Source of the DNA: Areca catechu
Taxonomy: Eukaryota > Streptophyta > Magnoliopsida > Arecales > Arecaceae
Reading direction: 5' to 3'
Length of the DNA: 64,000 nt
NCBI GenBank assembly: GCA_021397845.1
Contig: CM038050.1
Location: 6,514,471-6,578,470 of the forward strand
This document shows, in pieces, positions 22,768 through 33,059 of the stretch (its first letter is position 1; every line of letters starts with the position of its first letter). Position numbers and translations under genes: made by a program. Below the pieces are notes generated by a model. That model did no database searches. It had not been told where the DNA came from and worked only from the letters and a program-made list of their open reading frames with translations.

Positions 22768-22804
22768 ATAATGTTATTTGTATATAATACTTCAACCATC
22801 TTAA

Positions 22805-22806
<2 letters not shown>

Positions 22807-22835
<29 letters not shown>

Positions 22836-23033
22836 GGGATACGTGAGTTTTTTGGTACTGGGGGGCGCTGCCAGAAAAAAAACATACAAACCATTCTCTT
22901 GTATACATGACAAACTCCCTATCAACCTCCAAAATGACAGCCATCTCTAATGGAACAGAAGATTGAGGTAGAAAATAGAAATCTCCTTGGTGAGCTTGGA
23001 CAGCTACACGGTCAGCGGCTTGATTTCTCGTGT

Positions 23034-23035
<2 letters not shown>
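22807..23035 (-). mobile_element. Second LINE 3' end with poly-A tail
   Basis: The minus strand encodes an RNase H C-terminus (NQAADRVAVQAHQGDFYFLP, then LEMAVILEVDREFV), a short UTR, and a poly-A tail seen as a T-run at 22807-22836. It lies head-to-tail with the large LINE, only about 36 bp from its truncated 5' end, and differs in sequence from it. Confidence 0.75.

Positions 23036-23099
<64 letters not shown>
23036..23099. repeat. (TA)n microsatellite at the 5' side of the LINE block
   Basis: About 31 TA units, abutting the upstream edge of the two-LINE block. It mirrors the (TA)n tract at 16907-16953 on the other side. Confidence 0.95.
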
Positions 23100-23102
<3 letters not shown>

Positions 23103-23640
23103 GCCTTAAAAATAAATAAATAGCTCCACCATCTAAAATTATATTGTAACCATAGTATATTTAATCATGCCATGTTGTTAAACCGTGTTTTTGAATAATT
23201 AAATTGATGACATGGACAATTATATGCTTCAAAACATTTTTAAAAATCTAAAACAAAACTAAGGGTTTCAAAGACATGCTAAAATTTATGATTGTAAATT
23301 GTTTGATTCACCATGAATCCCATTTTAGATGTATTCTCGTATATAAAGTTGGTTTAATGAATATACAATCCACTCGAATAATCAACTAAGGACATGCTTG
23401 CCCGGAAAAGTTGGATATTGGAATGAGAATAAGGATGCGTAACCTTCGATTAAAAAATTCCATTCTTATTCCATTCTAATTTTAAAATAAATAAAAAAAA
23501 TTTCTATCTTTAAAAATTTAATATTTATTTTTTTTTAGGTATAACTATTATTCCAAATCTTATTCTGGTTGTGAACACGAACCAAATATATTTGCAAATA
23601 TAGCCATTTCGGTTCCTATTTCAATCGTTTTGATTTTGGT
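23100..23640. other. AT-rich gene-free stretch
   Basis: No coding sequence. AT-rich region between the LINE block and the MTP11-like gene. Confidence 0.5.
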
Positions 23641-23947
23641 TATAAATTAAACACGCACGTAGGAGACCGCCCGTGACTTGTAAACAGCGAGGGAGACCGT
23701 TCCCTTCAGCACGTGATCTACATCGGCCGTCGTGGACCACGCAACGCACCCTCGAGCGTACCCATTCGATGCCAAATCAAACCACCAGGGCACCACGTTA
23801 CCGTCTCCATCAAAAATCCGCTACGCCGCCACCTGTCCAAATCATGGCACGTGCCTCCTGATCCCCGGCGAACTCCGTCTCCAAGTTCTCGCAGGGTGTT
23901 GGCGCTGCCTGCTTCCTCCGGGGAGCGAATTCCGGCGCCCGGAAAAA
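23641..23947 (+). promoter_or_regulatory. Promoter/leader of the MTP11-like gene with two G-boxes
   Basis: A TATAAATTAA word at 23641-23650 is the best TATA candidate, about 300 bp before the ATG. Two CACGTG G-boxes lie at 23710-23715 and 23848-23853, probably in the leader. G-boxes bind bZIP/bHLH factors in plants; a regulatory role here is inference. Confidence 0.4.
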
Positions 23948-26900
23948 ATGGTGGAATCGACAGGAACCGAGGGGGACGCAGAGGAATTGGAGCTCCTCTT
24001 GCCGGAACCCGGCGAACGGGAGCCGTCGTAGCGGTTGAACTTCGACGGATTCCGGCTGTCGGAGCGCCAAGAGAAAACCCCCTCGAGGCCTCCAAGACAG
24101 TCTCGGCGTCTTAGGTCTTTTTTTCTTATCTATCTCTAACTCCTGCTATTCTCTAGTATATCTTTGGAGTTTCTTTTGATTCTTTAGTTGGTTAGATGCT
24201 TTCCCTTTTAATCTCCGTCGCTATTAGTGCTAAATTTCTCTTCTTTTTCTATTTCCACTTCTCTTTTTGCAATGCGTGAATCGATTCGGTTCCTATGGTG
24301 CCCCTTCTTTCCTCTTTCTGGCTGTTAAATATTAGAGATGGATGGCAAAAGGTTGTCGGTGCTTCTTGGACGAACATGTTGAGGGGGAGAAAGAGGGTAG
24401 GAAATATGAGCAATTGGTGCTTCCCCATCGAGAAATCTGAAGGTATTCTTTACGCTTCTTTCAATCTAGATGCCAATCTTGTGTTTGTGGAATGATTTTT
24501 GTGATGGAAACTTTAATTCGTTAGCGGTAGTTGAAAATCTAAGGTGATTGAGCAGAATATGAGGATTGTGGTGGTCAATTATTTGGCTAATAGTGTCATG
24601 TTGTTGTTGTTGTTTTTCCTGAAATATTTCTTGAAGGATACGTGTATAGATGATTGAAGTTACGCTGCGGTGTATATTCAAAAAAAAAATTATGGCTGAG
24701 ATGTGGAAGATACTGCAAGTTAAATTGTGACCAATTTTTGGATGATTTTGTGATAAACAAGTGGTTGATGGCTGGTCTTTGGCTCAAGGGTCCAAAACAG
24801 ATGGTAATATTAAAAAAAAAAAAAAAAATCATAGATTTGGTGAAGGACATAAAGATATTTGTCATGATTTAGGATATAGCATGTGTTCACACAATCCCTT
24901 GAATATTCTTTACCAGGTATAAATTTGAGTGCTGGCAGAAATTTGGATCATAAATTGTCAACCGTGTTAGTATTAGACTATATTTTTCTTTTATTCCTCT
25001 TGTTGCAAGATCCATCTGAATTTTCTTTAGTTACATCATCTGCACAATCTCGTAGCATCTATTAGCTGAAATGCTTTTGTATATCTATGTAATAGTGAAA
25101 CCATTTCTCTTGTTCAATTCTGCTTTCTTCATGCTTATCAAACTGGTGAGCTTGTTATTTGTTCATTTGCATTCTTAACCTGATGCTTATTTGTAGAATT
25201 GATTGAATTAAATGAAGGGTGTAAACTAGGATACTTATTTGACATATGGGTGCAGGAGATGAGGTAGCCGAGTATTATCAACAGCAGGTGGAAATGCTGG
25301 AGGGCTTTAGCAAAATGGATGCACTTGCGGATCATGAATTTCTACCTGTAATGTCAAAGGTCCTGATTACTTAGCGGATTAATTTGAAATGGAGATGAAT
25401 CATGCTTTCGATATCTAACAGACTGCTCTGTGAACTGATATTACTTTGGTGTGTATAGGAAGAACGTCAAAGGACTGCTAGAAGTGAGAAAATAGCTATC
25501 CATTTATCCAACATCGTAAACATGATCCTTTGTGCTGCCAAGGTCTATGCTTCAGTAAGGAGTGGGTCATTGGCCATTATCGCATCCACATTAGATTCTC
25601 TCCTTGATTTGTTATCAGGATTTATCTTATGGTTTACTGCATTCTCCATGCAAACACCAAATCCTTATCAGTATCCTATTGGGAAAAGGCGCATGCAGCC
25701 ACTGGTAGTTTTTTCTGACTTTCTTGTTTTGAATATTTCCCTTCCAATAATCATTTGGTGAGAACACTTGAAATATGAATATTCTCAAAGCAATTTTTAT
25801 TTGATATTTCTTCTGAAAATTTGAATTGCTGTTCTCATGAACAAATGGTCCCTTAGTTTGTCTTTATGCTGATTTCACTTTAATAGAATAGAATACGTAG
25901 CTAGATTTCTAGAGTAACCTGAAGCTATCACTAAATGCTTGCCATCATAATCATATAGATTACAATCATGACTGTTAAACATCTTTTCTATGTACTTGCT
26001 TGTGGGGCATTGTTTTGTTCCATGAACAGTAGACTCAGGGGTTTCGGTGTACGATAGCTTGACTTCCAGAAAAATGGTCACTGGTGCAGATTATAGTTTG
26101 ATCAAAGTTCCATAGACTGTTATGCTGCAGTGCACCTTTCATTATAACAATAATTGGAGTACTGTGTATTGCTCGCTAAGACATTTGCCTTTCTCCTCCT
26201 AGATGTTTGGAGTAATACACACATGGTCCTGAAATTATTGTTGGTTTTGTGCCATATAATTCTGCCTGTTGATCATTATAAATGTAGTCATTATGTTGAT
26301 CATGTTAGGTTTAGTATATCAAAATTTGTTCAACTTAGTACCACCAATCATCTTCCATCAATGTTCTTGTTGTGTTGGAACCATTGGCTTAATAGTTTCT
26401 AGTGAGACTAGTAGATGTGCCTTGATAATAGTAGTTGCTGTACTATTCTTCTCACCTCGCTTCCTTGTGCCCAGTTGTGCCAAAACTCTATGAATTCATC
26501 ATATGCTACATGGTCTACTCTTTAAGTATATGATATTTGGATAACAACATGGCTACATATCCTCTACTGCATTAACACAGGCTGCATCCTTGACAGTGAT
26601 GTCTTAGTATCACACCTATTGCATTGTCTGGCATCTACCTGACATTTAAACACCACTATTTCATGGTCTAACCACTCTTTCATCTCTGACCCTCTTTTTC
26701 TGATGAATATCATCTGATCCTTCTCATCCAAATTTAGTGGAATTATATATAAATTTCCCTGTTTTAGGAATTTAGTGGAATTATATATAAGTTTCTCTGT
26801 TTTAGACTGCTGCAGGCATGCTTTCTCTTTAAACCATAACAACTTTCTTCCTCTTTTTCTTTAAACCATAACAACTTTCTTCCTCTTTTTCTTATTTAAT

Positions 26901-28907
26901 TCCTTAAACTGATATATTCCTTTAAATTCTAGCTTTTAACAAGTTGCTATTCTCTTGGAGCTTATATTTTTCAACTTGGTGGATATCTTTTCCAAGAAGT
27001 GAATGTAACATATTGAAATGTATGCTATCTTATGCCCGAGTTGTTTCACATTTTGTTCAATTACAAGTAGCTATACTGTGCAGGGAATCCTTGTTTTTGC
27101 ATCTGTTATGGCAACGCTGGGCCTTCAGATCATTTTAGAGTCAGTACGCTACCTGATATCCAATGTAAGTCAAAAAAACCTCTCAACTCTCAGACAAGCA
27201 TATTATCATTTTATCCTACCTGACACAATTTCTTTCCTAATATTTTAGTGAAGATTAGCAACATGCTCCATGTTAGTTCACCTACAGTCTTGGCTTACTA
27301 TTAGAATTTATTTACATGTATGCCATCCAAGGACTTCTATATGGAAATGGCATCTGCATCCTTCACCAGAATGATAAATTCCGAAGTGACCAAGCATAGG
27401 TTTCGGTCTTTTTACTTCTTACCGACTTCATTACATAGATTCCAATTTATAAGTCCTTTAACCATCCAATCATGATGGCTTGATGTCTAGTAATATTGTT
27501 CTTGTCATAGGTTTCGGTCTTTTTACTTCTTACCGACTTCATTACATAGATTGCAATTTATAAGTCCTTTAACCATCCAATCATGATGGCTTGATGTCTA
27601 GTAATATTGTTCTTGTATCAATCTAACCATTGTACTTTAGATTTATTTACATCAGCTCCTGACAACCGTACTGCTAGCTTAATCCTGGCTCATTGCTTAG
27701 GTTTTAAGCATCACAGTTATGGTGTTTGTGAATTAAAGAAAGATAGTTATCTGATTATTTGATGCAGGAAGATGAATTCAGTTTGACAAAGCAGCAAGAG
27801 GGATGGACTGTAGGCATCATGTCATCTGCGACATTAGTGAAGCTTGCTATGGTTTTCTACTGCCACTCATTCACTAACGAGATTGTCAAGGCCTACGCAC
27901 AGGACCACTTTTTTGATGTCATTGCAAATGTCATTGGTCTGGTGGCTGCACTTCTTGCCAATTACATCCAAAACTGGATCGATCCTGTTGGAGCGATCAT
28001 TGTGAGTGGTACTAATTATCACCATTTCCATTGTAGCTCAGCATGCACTGTGTGAGTAACTGTTTTAGTTTGCAACTGGGAACCTGTATGCTGTTACATG
28101 AGGCAGGATACATGGTGACTAATGGAAGCATGGCAAATGGTGCTGTTACATGAGGCACGATACATGGTGTCACTTGGCTGCCCCATGAACCTGTCTCCTA
28201 CAATGCTCCACCTGGTGGCACCCACATAAGAAACAGAACCTGGTACTTGGCTGATAGGCAAACCCTTGGGTATATGGTGGCCCAAAAGTTTGAATTATCT
28301 GCAATATCCAGTTGTATCATTACTGTATGTTGTCCAAGATGTTGCCACAGTGAAAACTAATCCCCAGGTTGTCTACAAAAAAAAAAAAAAAAAAAGATAC
28401 TAAAATAGCTCAAGCAGATATATTTGCTTGTGTTATGATCCCTTTACAAGGCTTTACTTTTGAATGGGAACTCTAAACTGAAGAGTTCATCATGAATCTC
28501 ACATTTCTTGAAAATCTAGGGACATTTGTACTTATTTAATATATTTTGATGTATAGCTGGCGTTATATACCATCCATACATGGTCGATGATGGTGCTGGA
28601 GAACGTGAACTCCCTTGTTGGCCGGTCGGCGGCACCAGAATTTCTGCAGAAATTGACATACCTTTGCTGGAGCCATCACAATGCCATAAGACAAATTGAC
28701 ACAGTAAGGGCCTACGCATTCGGCTCAAACTACTTTGTTGAGGTGGATATTGTCTTGCCCTCAGAAATGCCCTTGAGAGAGGCGCATGACATCGGGGAGG
28801 CCTTACAGGTGAAGCTTGAACTACTGCCTGAGATAGAGCGAGCCTTTGTTCACCTTGATTATGAGTTCACCCATCGCCCAGAGCATGCACAGGCTCATGA
28901 TGCATGA
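23948..28907 (+). CDS. MTP11: MTP11-like manganese transporter (cation diffusion facilitator), exon 1 disrupted
   Basis: Mn-CDF antiporters load Mn2+ into Golgi or pre-vacuolar compartments and give Mn tolerance. Six exons: 23948-24114, 25256-25359, 25459-25704, 27084-27164, 27768-28001, 28557-28907, all with GT-AG borders. Repaired length would be about 393 residues, the family size. Exon 2 has YYQQQVEMLEGF. Exon 3 has the first DxxxD site (DSLLD) and PNPYQYPIGKRRMQPL. Exon 5 has the second DxxxD (DHFFD). Exon 6 has the cytosolic domain and ends HAQAHDA. Exon 1 (MVESTGTEGDAEELE) has two lesions: TAG at 24029-24031 where the family has Trp before RLNFDGF, and one extra base, most simply in the C-run at 24077-24081, that shifts the frame before the donor. 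Exon 1 is 167 nt where phase needs 166. All membrane segments lie downstream, so a shortened protein from a Met in exon 2 is conceivable. Recent pseudogene or sequence error. Confidence 0.88.
26731..26806. repeat. 38-bp tandem duplication in MTP11 intron 3
   Basis: Two head-to-tail copies beginning AATTTAGTGG, nearly identical. Confidence 0.85.
26827..26890. repeat. 32-bp tandem duplication in MTP11 intron 3
   Basis: Two copies of a unit beginning CTTTAAACCATAAC, essentially identical. Confidence 0.85.
27395..27616. repeat. 111-bp tandem duplication in MTP11 intron 4
   Basis: Two head-to-tail copies of a unit beginning CATAGGTTTCGGTC (27395 and 27506). By eye they differ at a single base, so the duplication is recent. 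Confidence 0.9.
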
Positions 28908-29070
28908 CCTAGTATGTTTATGAAATAACTACCAGAAAAGAATAAGGTTCATTCTGGCTTCTCATGGACTGCATGAGTACTGGGATTGTAGGAAACATGT
29001 CTCGACCATCTCAGTTTGGATGGATCAGGTCACTCTTTTCTTCTCGTTCTTATATTAATGCGTGAGTTTA

Positions 29071-29150
29071 TCTGCCTTTGAATATCTATAGCTTGAAGCT
29101 ATGCAAGGACTCTGCCTGTGAATATCTATAGCTTGAAGCTATGCAAGGAC
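29071..29150. repeat. 40-bp tandem duplication in MTP11 3' flank
   Basis: Two copies of a unit beginning TCTGCC and containing GAATATCTATAGC; one or two differences by eye. Confidence 0.85.
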
Positions 29151-29837
29151 TTTATCTGGCAGGTTATCTGGAAAATGGACTTGAAATCTTGTGCTGGCAA
29201 AGCAGCAAAGTTACAAGTAGATTTTTAGATAACTACTTATGATAGTAAGCCACAGGAGTTTTTAGATTTAAAATTATCCAGCCTTTATGATTTTAAGATC
29301 GCTAACTAGGGAAGAGGAATGATAGAAAACAAGGATGGTTGATTTTTATGCTGAAGGCAGTATGGAAATGGTTGCACTAAATCAACATAGAAGCAGATTC
29401 CAGTACAAACAAATTGTTGATTGCTGGATACTAGAGCTTGAAGGTAGATCTAGAACTACGGGCGAAAGTAGATCTAGTGCTACGGGCGAAACAATCCAAG
29501 TTCTGTTCCAGCTGGACAGGAGGATAGGATATTCCGAAAAGATGGATAGGCAAGTTGTGGTCTAATTGAATGGTGCTGAAAAAATAGTAATCTTTTTTCT
29601 TTATATAAAAAAAATCTAGTAATCTTTACAAACAAACTTATATTTGCCCATGAGGCAAAAGTGCCTGAACACGGTAAATAAATACATTTGTCCCTAGAAG
29701 AGTAGTTTTTTGAATTGACTAGGCATAGAAATTTGTATTAAGAACTTTGCAAAGCAAGTGCTTTAAGCTCACATATATTCCCTGCTATAAAAAAAACCAC
29801 TACCAGTGTATGGGTCCTCAAGAACAGACAGCCATTT

Positions 29838-29848
29838 CAATAATAATA

Positions 29849-29890
<42 letters not shown>
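29838..29890. repeat. (AAT)n microsatellite
   Basis: About seventeen ATA/AAT units with one slip near the start. Confidence 0.9.
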
Positions 29891-29892
<2 letters not shown>

Positions 29893-30171
29893 CATTATGT
29901 CAAGAACATCTGAGCTACCATTCCACTGAGAAGGAGCACATATGAATACCAAAACAAAAACATAAAGAATACGAAAACCACACATGAGCAGCTAAAGCAA
30001 TGTTCAACGACTTTTATTAAATGCCGTCCAAGTTGGGGCTAAACCACACGGTTGATGGATAGAAGGCTACGTCCATAAAGCAGATTGAAGCTGTAGACAG
30101 GTCCTTTTGAAACTTTATTAGCCAACAAAACAAAGGAAACGAACTCTGTATTATAGACGCTGATTCTGTCA

Positions 30172-32056
30172 TCAGTTGGAAGGTGGGAAAAAGATGGCAT
30201 CCGAGGTCCTCTTGGACCTGAACAGCTTCTCCAACTCCGGAGTAACGTTGAACGAAGACTCCAGCACCTCCGGCGATATAGCCTTCCAAACCGACGTCCT
30301 CCCTGCCAGATGACTGAACACCGGACTGCAAAATTCCATAACCAAACATCACAACCATGTTAGCGATACCAAACAACTCTAAACCTCATCAACAAAACAC
30401 TAATCATTGGTAAAGCATACATAAACATTTACCAGTAACAAAAACATACTAACAGTAACGCTGTATTTAACTTACATTGGAGTGGTGATGATGGAGAACC
30501 ACTCCATGCCAACAGCATCAGCGATCTTCGACACCACAAAGAACCTTGGCACGATGAACAGATACCCTCCCTTCACTTTGGTTTCCAGTACCCGCTTGCC
30601 ATCGATGCCGACAACCTGAACCCGGCCGCTCCCCCTGATGATATAGGTAACCTGGAATGCGGAGTCACAGGAGAAGCCCGGCGAGCACATGGAATGGCCA
30701 TCTATCCTCACAAGGTCCGCCCCGAGCCGAACATCGCCGACCAGGGGAAGGTTCAGGGTGTTGAGCACGACGACCCGGCCACCATCCTTGATGTCCACGT
30801 CCAGTGGAGCCTCCAAGCAGTTGAGAACCAACAATTTCCTGTCTACAGGAGAGGGCTCGGGCATTTTCTGGTCATCTCTCAGCTTGACAATGCCGGCATC
30901 GGTTTGGCTGTGGACCAGTTTCTGGACCTCATCTTCGGTGAGGTCCCATGCACGGCCAACGAACTCGGGGGTGAAGCCAGTGAAGATGCTATTGGTGCCG
31001 GTGAGCTGGAAGTTGGTGAATTTTCCAGCCTCATGGCCCTTGGATGTGTCGCCCAAGAAGAGGACGACAAGCGAGGTGTCGTTTGGGTTGAACCACCACG
31101 TTACGAAGCCGAAAGGGAGAGCCAGAGCGTCCCCCTCCTTGATGGGAAGCACCTTCTCTTTCTCGGTCTCTGGCAACGTGATTCCACAAGTGCCGCTTCC
31201 TGTAACGAAGAGTAAGGTGCGGTAAGTTGATTAATCTAAAAGGTGGATTTAGATTTGGCAGTTCTCTTTTTATCTCATTTAAGTTTGACGTTCTTTTTTA
31301 TGCTTTTTTTTAAAAAAAATTCAAGTTACTATATCATTTCCAGTTTTGAATCAATAGAATGTTATCCAAATATTATAAAAGATTCTCATAAAACAAAAAG
31401 AGGCTTCATGCAAGATCAACTCTACATCGATCAATTTTTTTTTTTTTTAAAAAAACAAAAGAATCGAACTGCATCGAGTAAAATTAAAATAAAAAAATGC
31501 TAAAAAATAGGTTTTAAGCATAAATTAGGGTTTAAATCTAAACAATTATATTTCACAATGCAGATTAAAAAAAATATATTAATCGATCATTACAAGATCT
31601 AATATTATATAAAGCGTTGATCTCAATAACCCAGCCATATTAATATTTTTTTAATATTTAATTAAAAATCTCCCTCAACGACCATGAAAGGAGAGCAATC
31701 CACCAAGTCATCAACCCACCATGTTCTAAGCGGGCACGATTAATTAATTAATATATATATATACATAACCCTAGAAACAAAAATGGAGGGGGAAAGGGAA
31801 ATGATAAAGGAAACATTAGGTAGCAATCAAACAAAACAAAGATCAAAGCCTTTTCTTTACCCTGGAGGACGTAAGCAACCTTGGCGGAGTCGGAGTAGCT
31901 CGGAAGAGCGAGCCCCTGCTTCTCCAAGGCGAGCTTGGCCGCCCCAATCTTGGCCTCGCGGAGCATCGGCAGCTCCTCGCTGGACCACTCGTGGTAGGAG
32001 CCCCCATTATTGGCGTACGTTTTCTTCGACAGCCTCGGAGTCAGATCGATGTCCAT
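30172..32056 (-). CDS. Legumin-like bicupin (11S-globulin/glutelin-type protein without signal peptide)
   Basis: Three exons on the minus strand: 32056-31861, 31199-30476, 30325-30172, with clean GT-AG borders in matching phases. They give 357 residues, the size of the plant legumin-like RmlC cupins such as At1g07750 and At2g28680. The start MDIDLTPRLSKKTY at 32056 is the family N-terminus; a TTG-led extension of three codons is ignored. The first cupin domain is about residues 40-170 (KVAYVLQG across the intron, then LPFGFVTWWFNP, VVLFLGDTSKGHEAG). The second is about 200-340 (VTYIIRGSGRVQVVGIDGKR, GGYLFIVPRFFVVSKIA). It ends at SDAIFFPPSN. No signal peptide or vacuolar sorting is visible, so it is probably cytosolic, unlike true seed glutelins. 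The biochemical role of these cupins is not established. No lesions seen. Confidence 0.93.
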
Positions 32057-32136
32057 CGCCACCAAACTAAACTATGCAACCTCTCCCAATCAAAGCAGAA
32101 GGGGAGATGAATGGTTGGAGAGAAGCGGCGGTGGCA

Positions 32137-32143
32137 ATTTATA
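32137..32143 (-). promoter_or_regulatory. TATA box of the cupin gene
   Basis: TATAAAT on the minus strand, 81 bp upstream of the ATG at 32056. This is a usual distance for a TATA box plus a short leader. Confidence 0.7.
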
Positions 32144-32780
32144 AAGAAAGGAATGAGGTGCCGCTGCCGATCATGGATAAAGACAGCCGAGATATGCGAC
32201 GGCCGAGATATGAAGGCTTTAAATGCGGAGGATTGCTTTTTCGAGTGGGAATTTGGTACAATTGTGCGGTTACGATTCTAATCCTAATAAGTAGTAACAA
32301 ATCATCCTTATCTTTTTCTTTATCCATTTATTTCCTTATTTATCATGGATAAGGTATGAAGTTGCAAGCCGTTGATATTCTCCTTTCAAATTGCTGTTTT
32401 TCTACCGTCGCTGCTGCTACTAGCCTGGGAGGTGTTATTCGTTTCCTTACTTGGAAAAAAAAAGAAGATATTATTGTTACCATTCAAATTACCAAACGTA
32501 ATTTATGAAGATTTTAACGCACAATTTCTGAGAGCATTTAATTTGATGAAAACGGGCCAAATATTATCCATCCAAATTTATTTTTATATTCAAATCTTAT
32601 CCAATAATATCCATATTTATTAAAAAAATATATATAGATGTGGATAGGTAACCACCCGATCAATACCGAAAAAAAAAAATGACGAATCTACGAGGGAAAA
32701 GATCTTACCTTTTAATTTGTTCCTTTTTTTTTTTTTTTTTCTGTTTTTCCTTTGTTTTTTCCGTCCGGCCGAAAGGGAAG

Positions 32781-33000
32781 CTTAGCAACCAGTGGGGGGC
32801 TCCGAGTGGCCGGATAGGGAAGTTTATCCCCTGTTTTTTCCGTGATGAGAGTCTCGGTCGGCTGGGAGGCTTGGAAATATGGAGGCTTAGCAATGGGTGA
32901 GACGCTTGGAGCGGCCGGATAAGGAAGCTTATCTCTGGTTTTTCCTCTATTTTTTCCGCGCTCGCTTGTACCGGCCGATGAGGGAAGCTGAATAACTTAA
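32781..33000. repeat. Degenerate tandem repeat of about 105 bp upstream of the cupin gene
   Basis: Two and a part copies: CTTAGCAAC at 32781 and CTTAGCAAT at 32886, each followed by a GGCCGGATA(A/G)GGAAG word and a TTTTTTCC word. A third, weaker copy is around 32975. It lies 0.7-0.95 kb upstream of the cupin start. Confidence 0.55.
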
Positions 33001-33059
33001 ACGAGCGGCTGTTTTTTTTTTTAAATATATTAAAAAAGTGTATATATATAATCAATCAA

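Larger units (their letters stand above)
16954..22770 (-). mobile_element. L1-type LINE, 5.8 kb, 5'-truncated inside ORF1
   Basis: On the minus strand, in order: ORF1 with a CCHC knuckle, AP-endonuclease, reverse transcriptase, a zinc-binding region and RNase H. This is the plant L1 layout with a terminal RNase H. ORF1 starts abruptly at the word IHLPELPPEYW, so the usual DUF4283-type N-terminal domain is missing: 5' truncation or deletion. ORF2 is broken into at least six frames. The 3' end meets a (TA)n tract instead of a plain poly-A tail. Confidence 0.9.
28908..30171. other. 3' flanks of MTP11 and cupin genes, with simple repeats
   Basis: The convergent 3' ends of the plus-strand MTP11-like gene and minus-strand cupin meet here. 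It holds a 40-bp tandem duplication (29071-29150), a 24-bp duplicated word near 29450-29490 (CTACGGGCGAAA twice), and an (AAT)n tract at about 29838-29890. No other gene was recognised. Confidence 0.6.

Noticed and set aside
23713..24114. 133-codon open frame overlapping MTP11 exon 1 in another frame
   Set aside because: It ends at the exon-intron border by chance and has no MTP wording. The real exon frame is shown by ELELLLPE and RLNFDGF.
30689..31225. Long plus-strand open frames opposite the cupin
   Set aside because: These are shadows of cupin exon 2, which has matching splice borders and family motifs on the minus strand.
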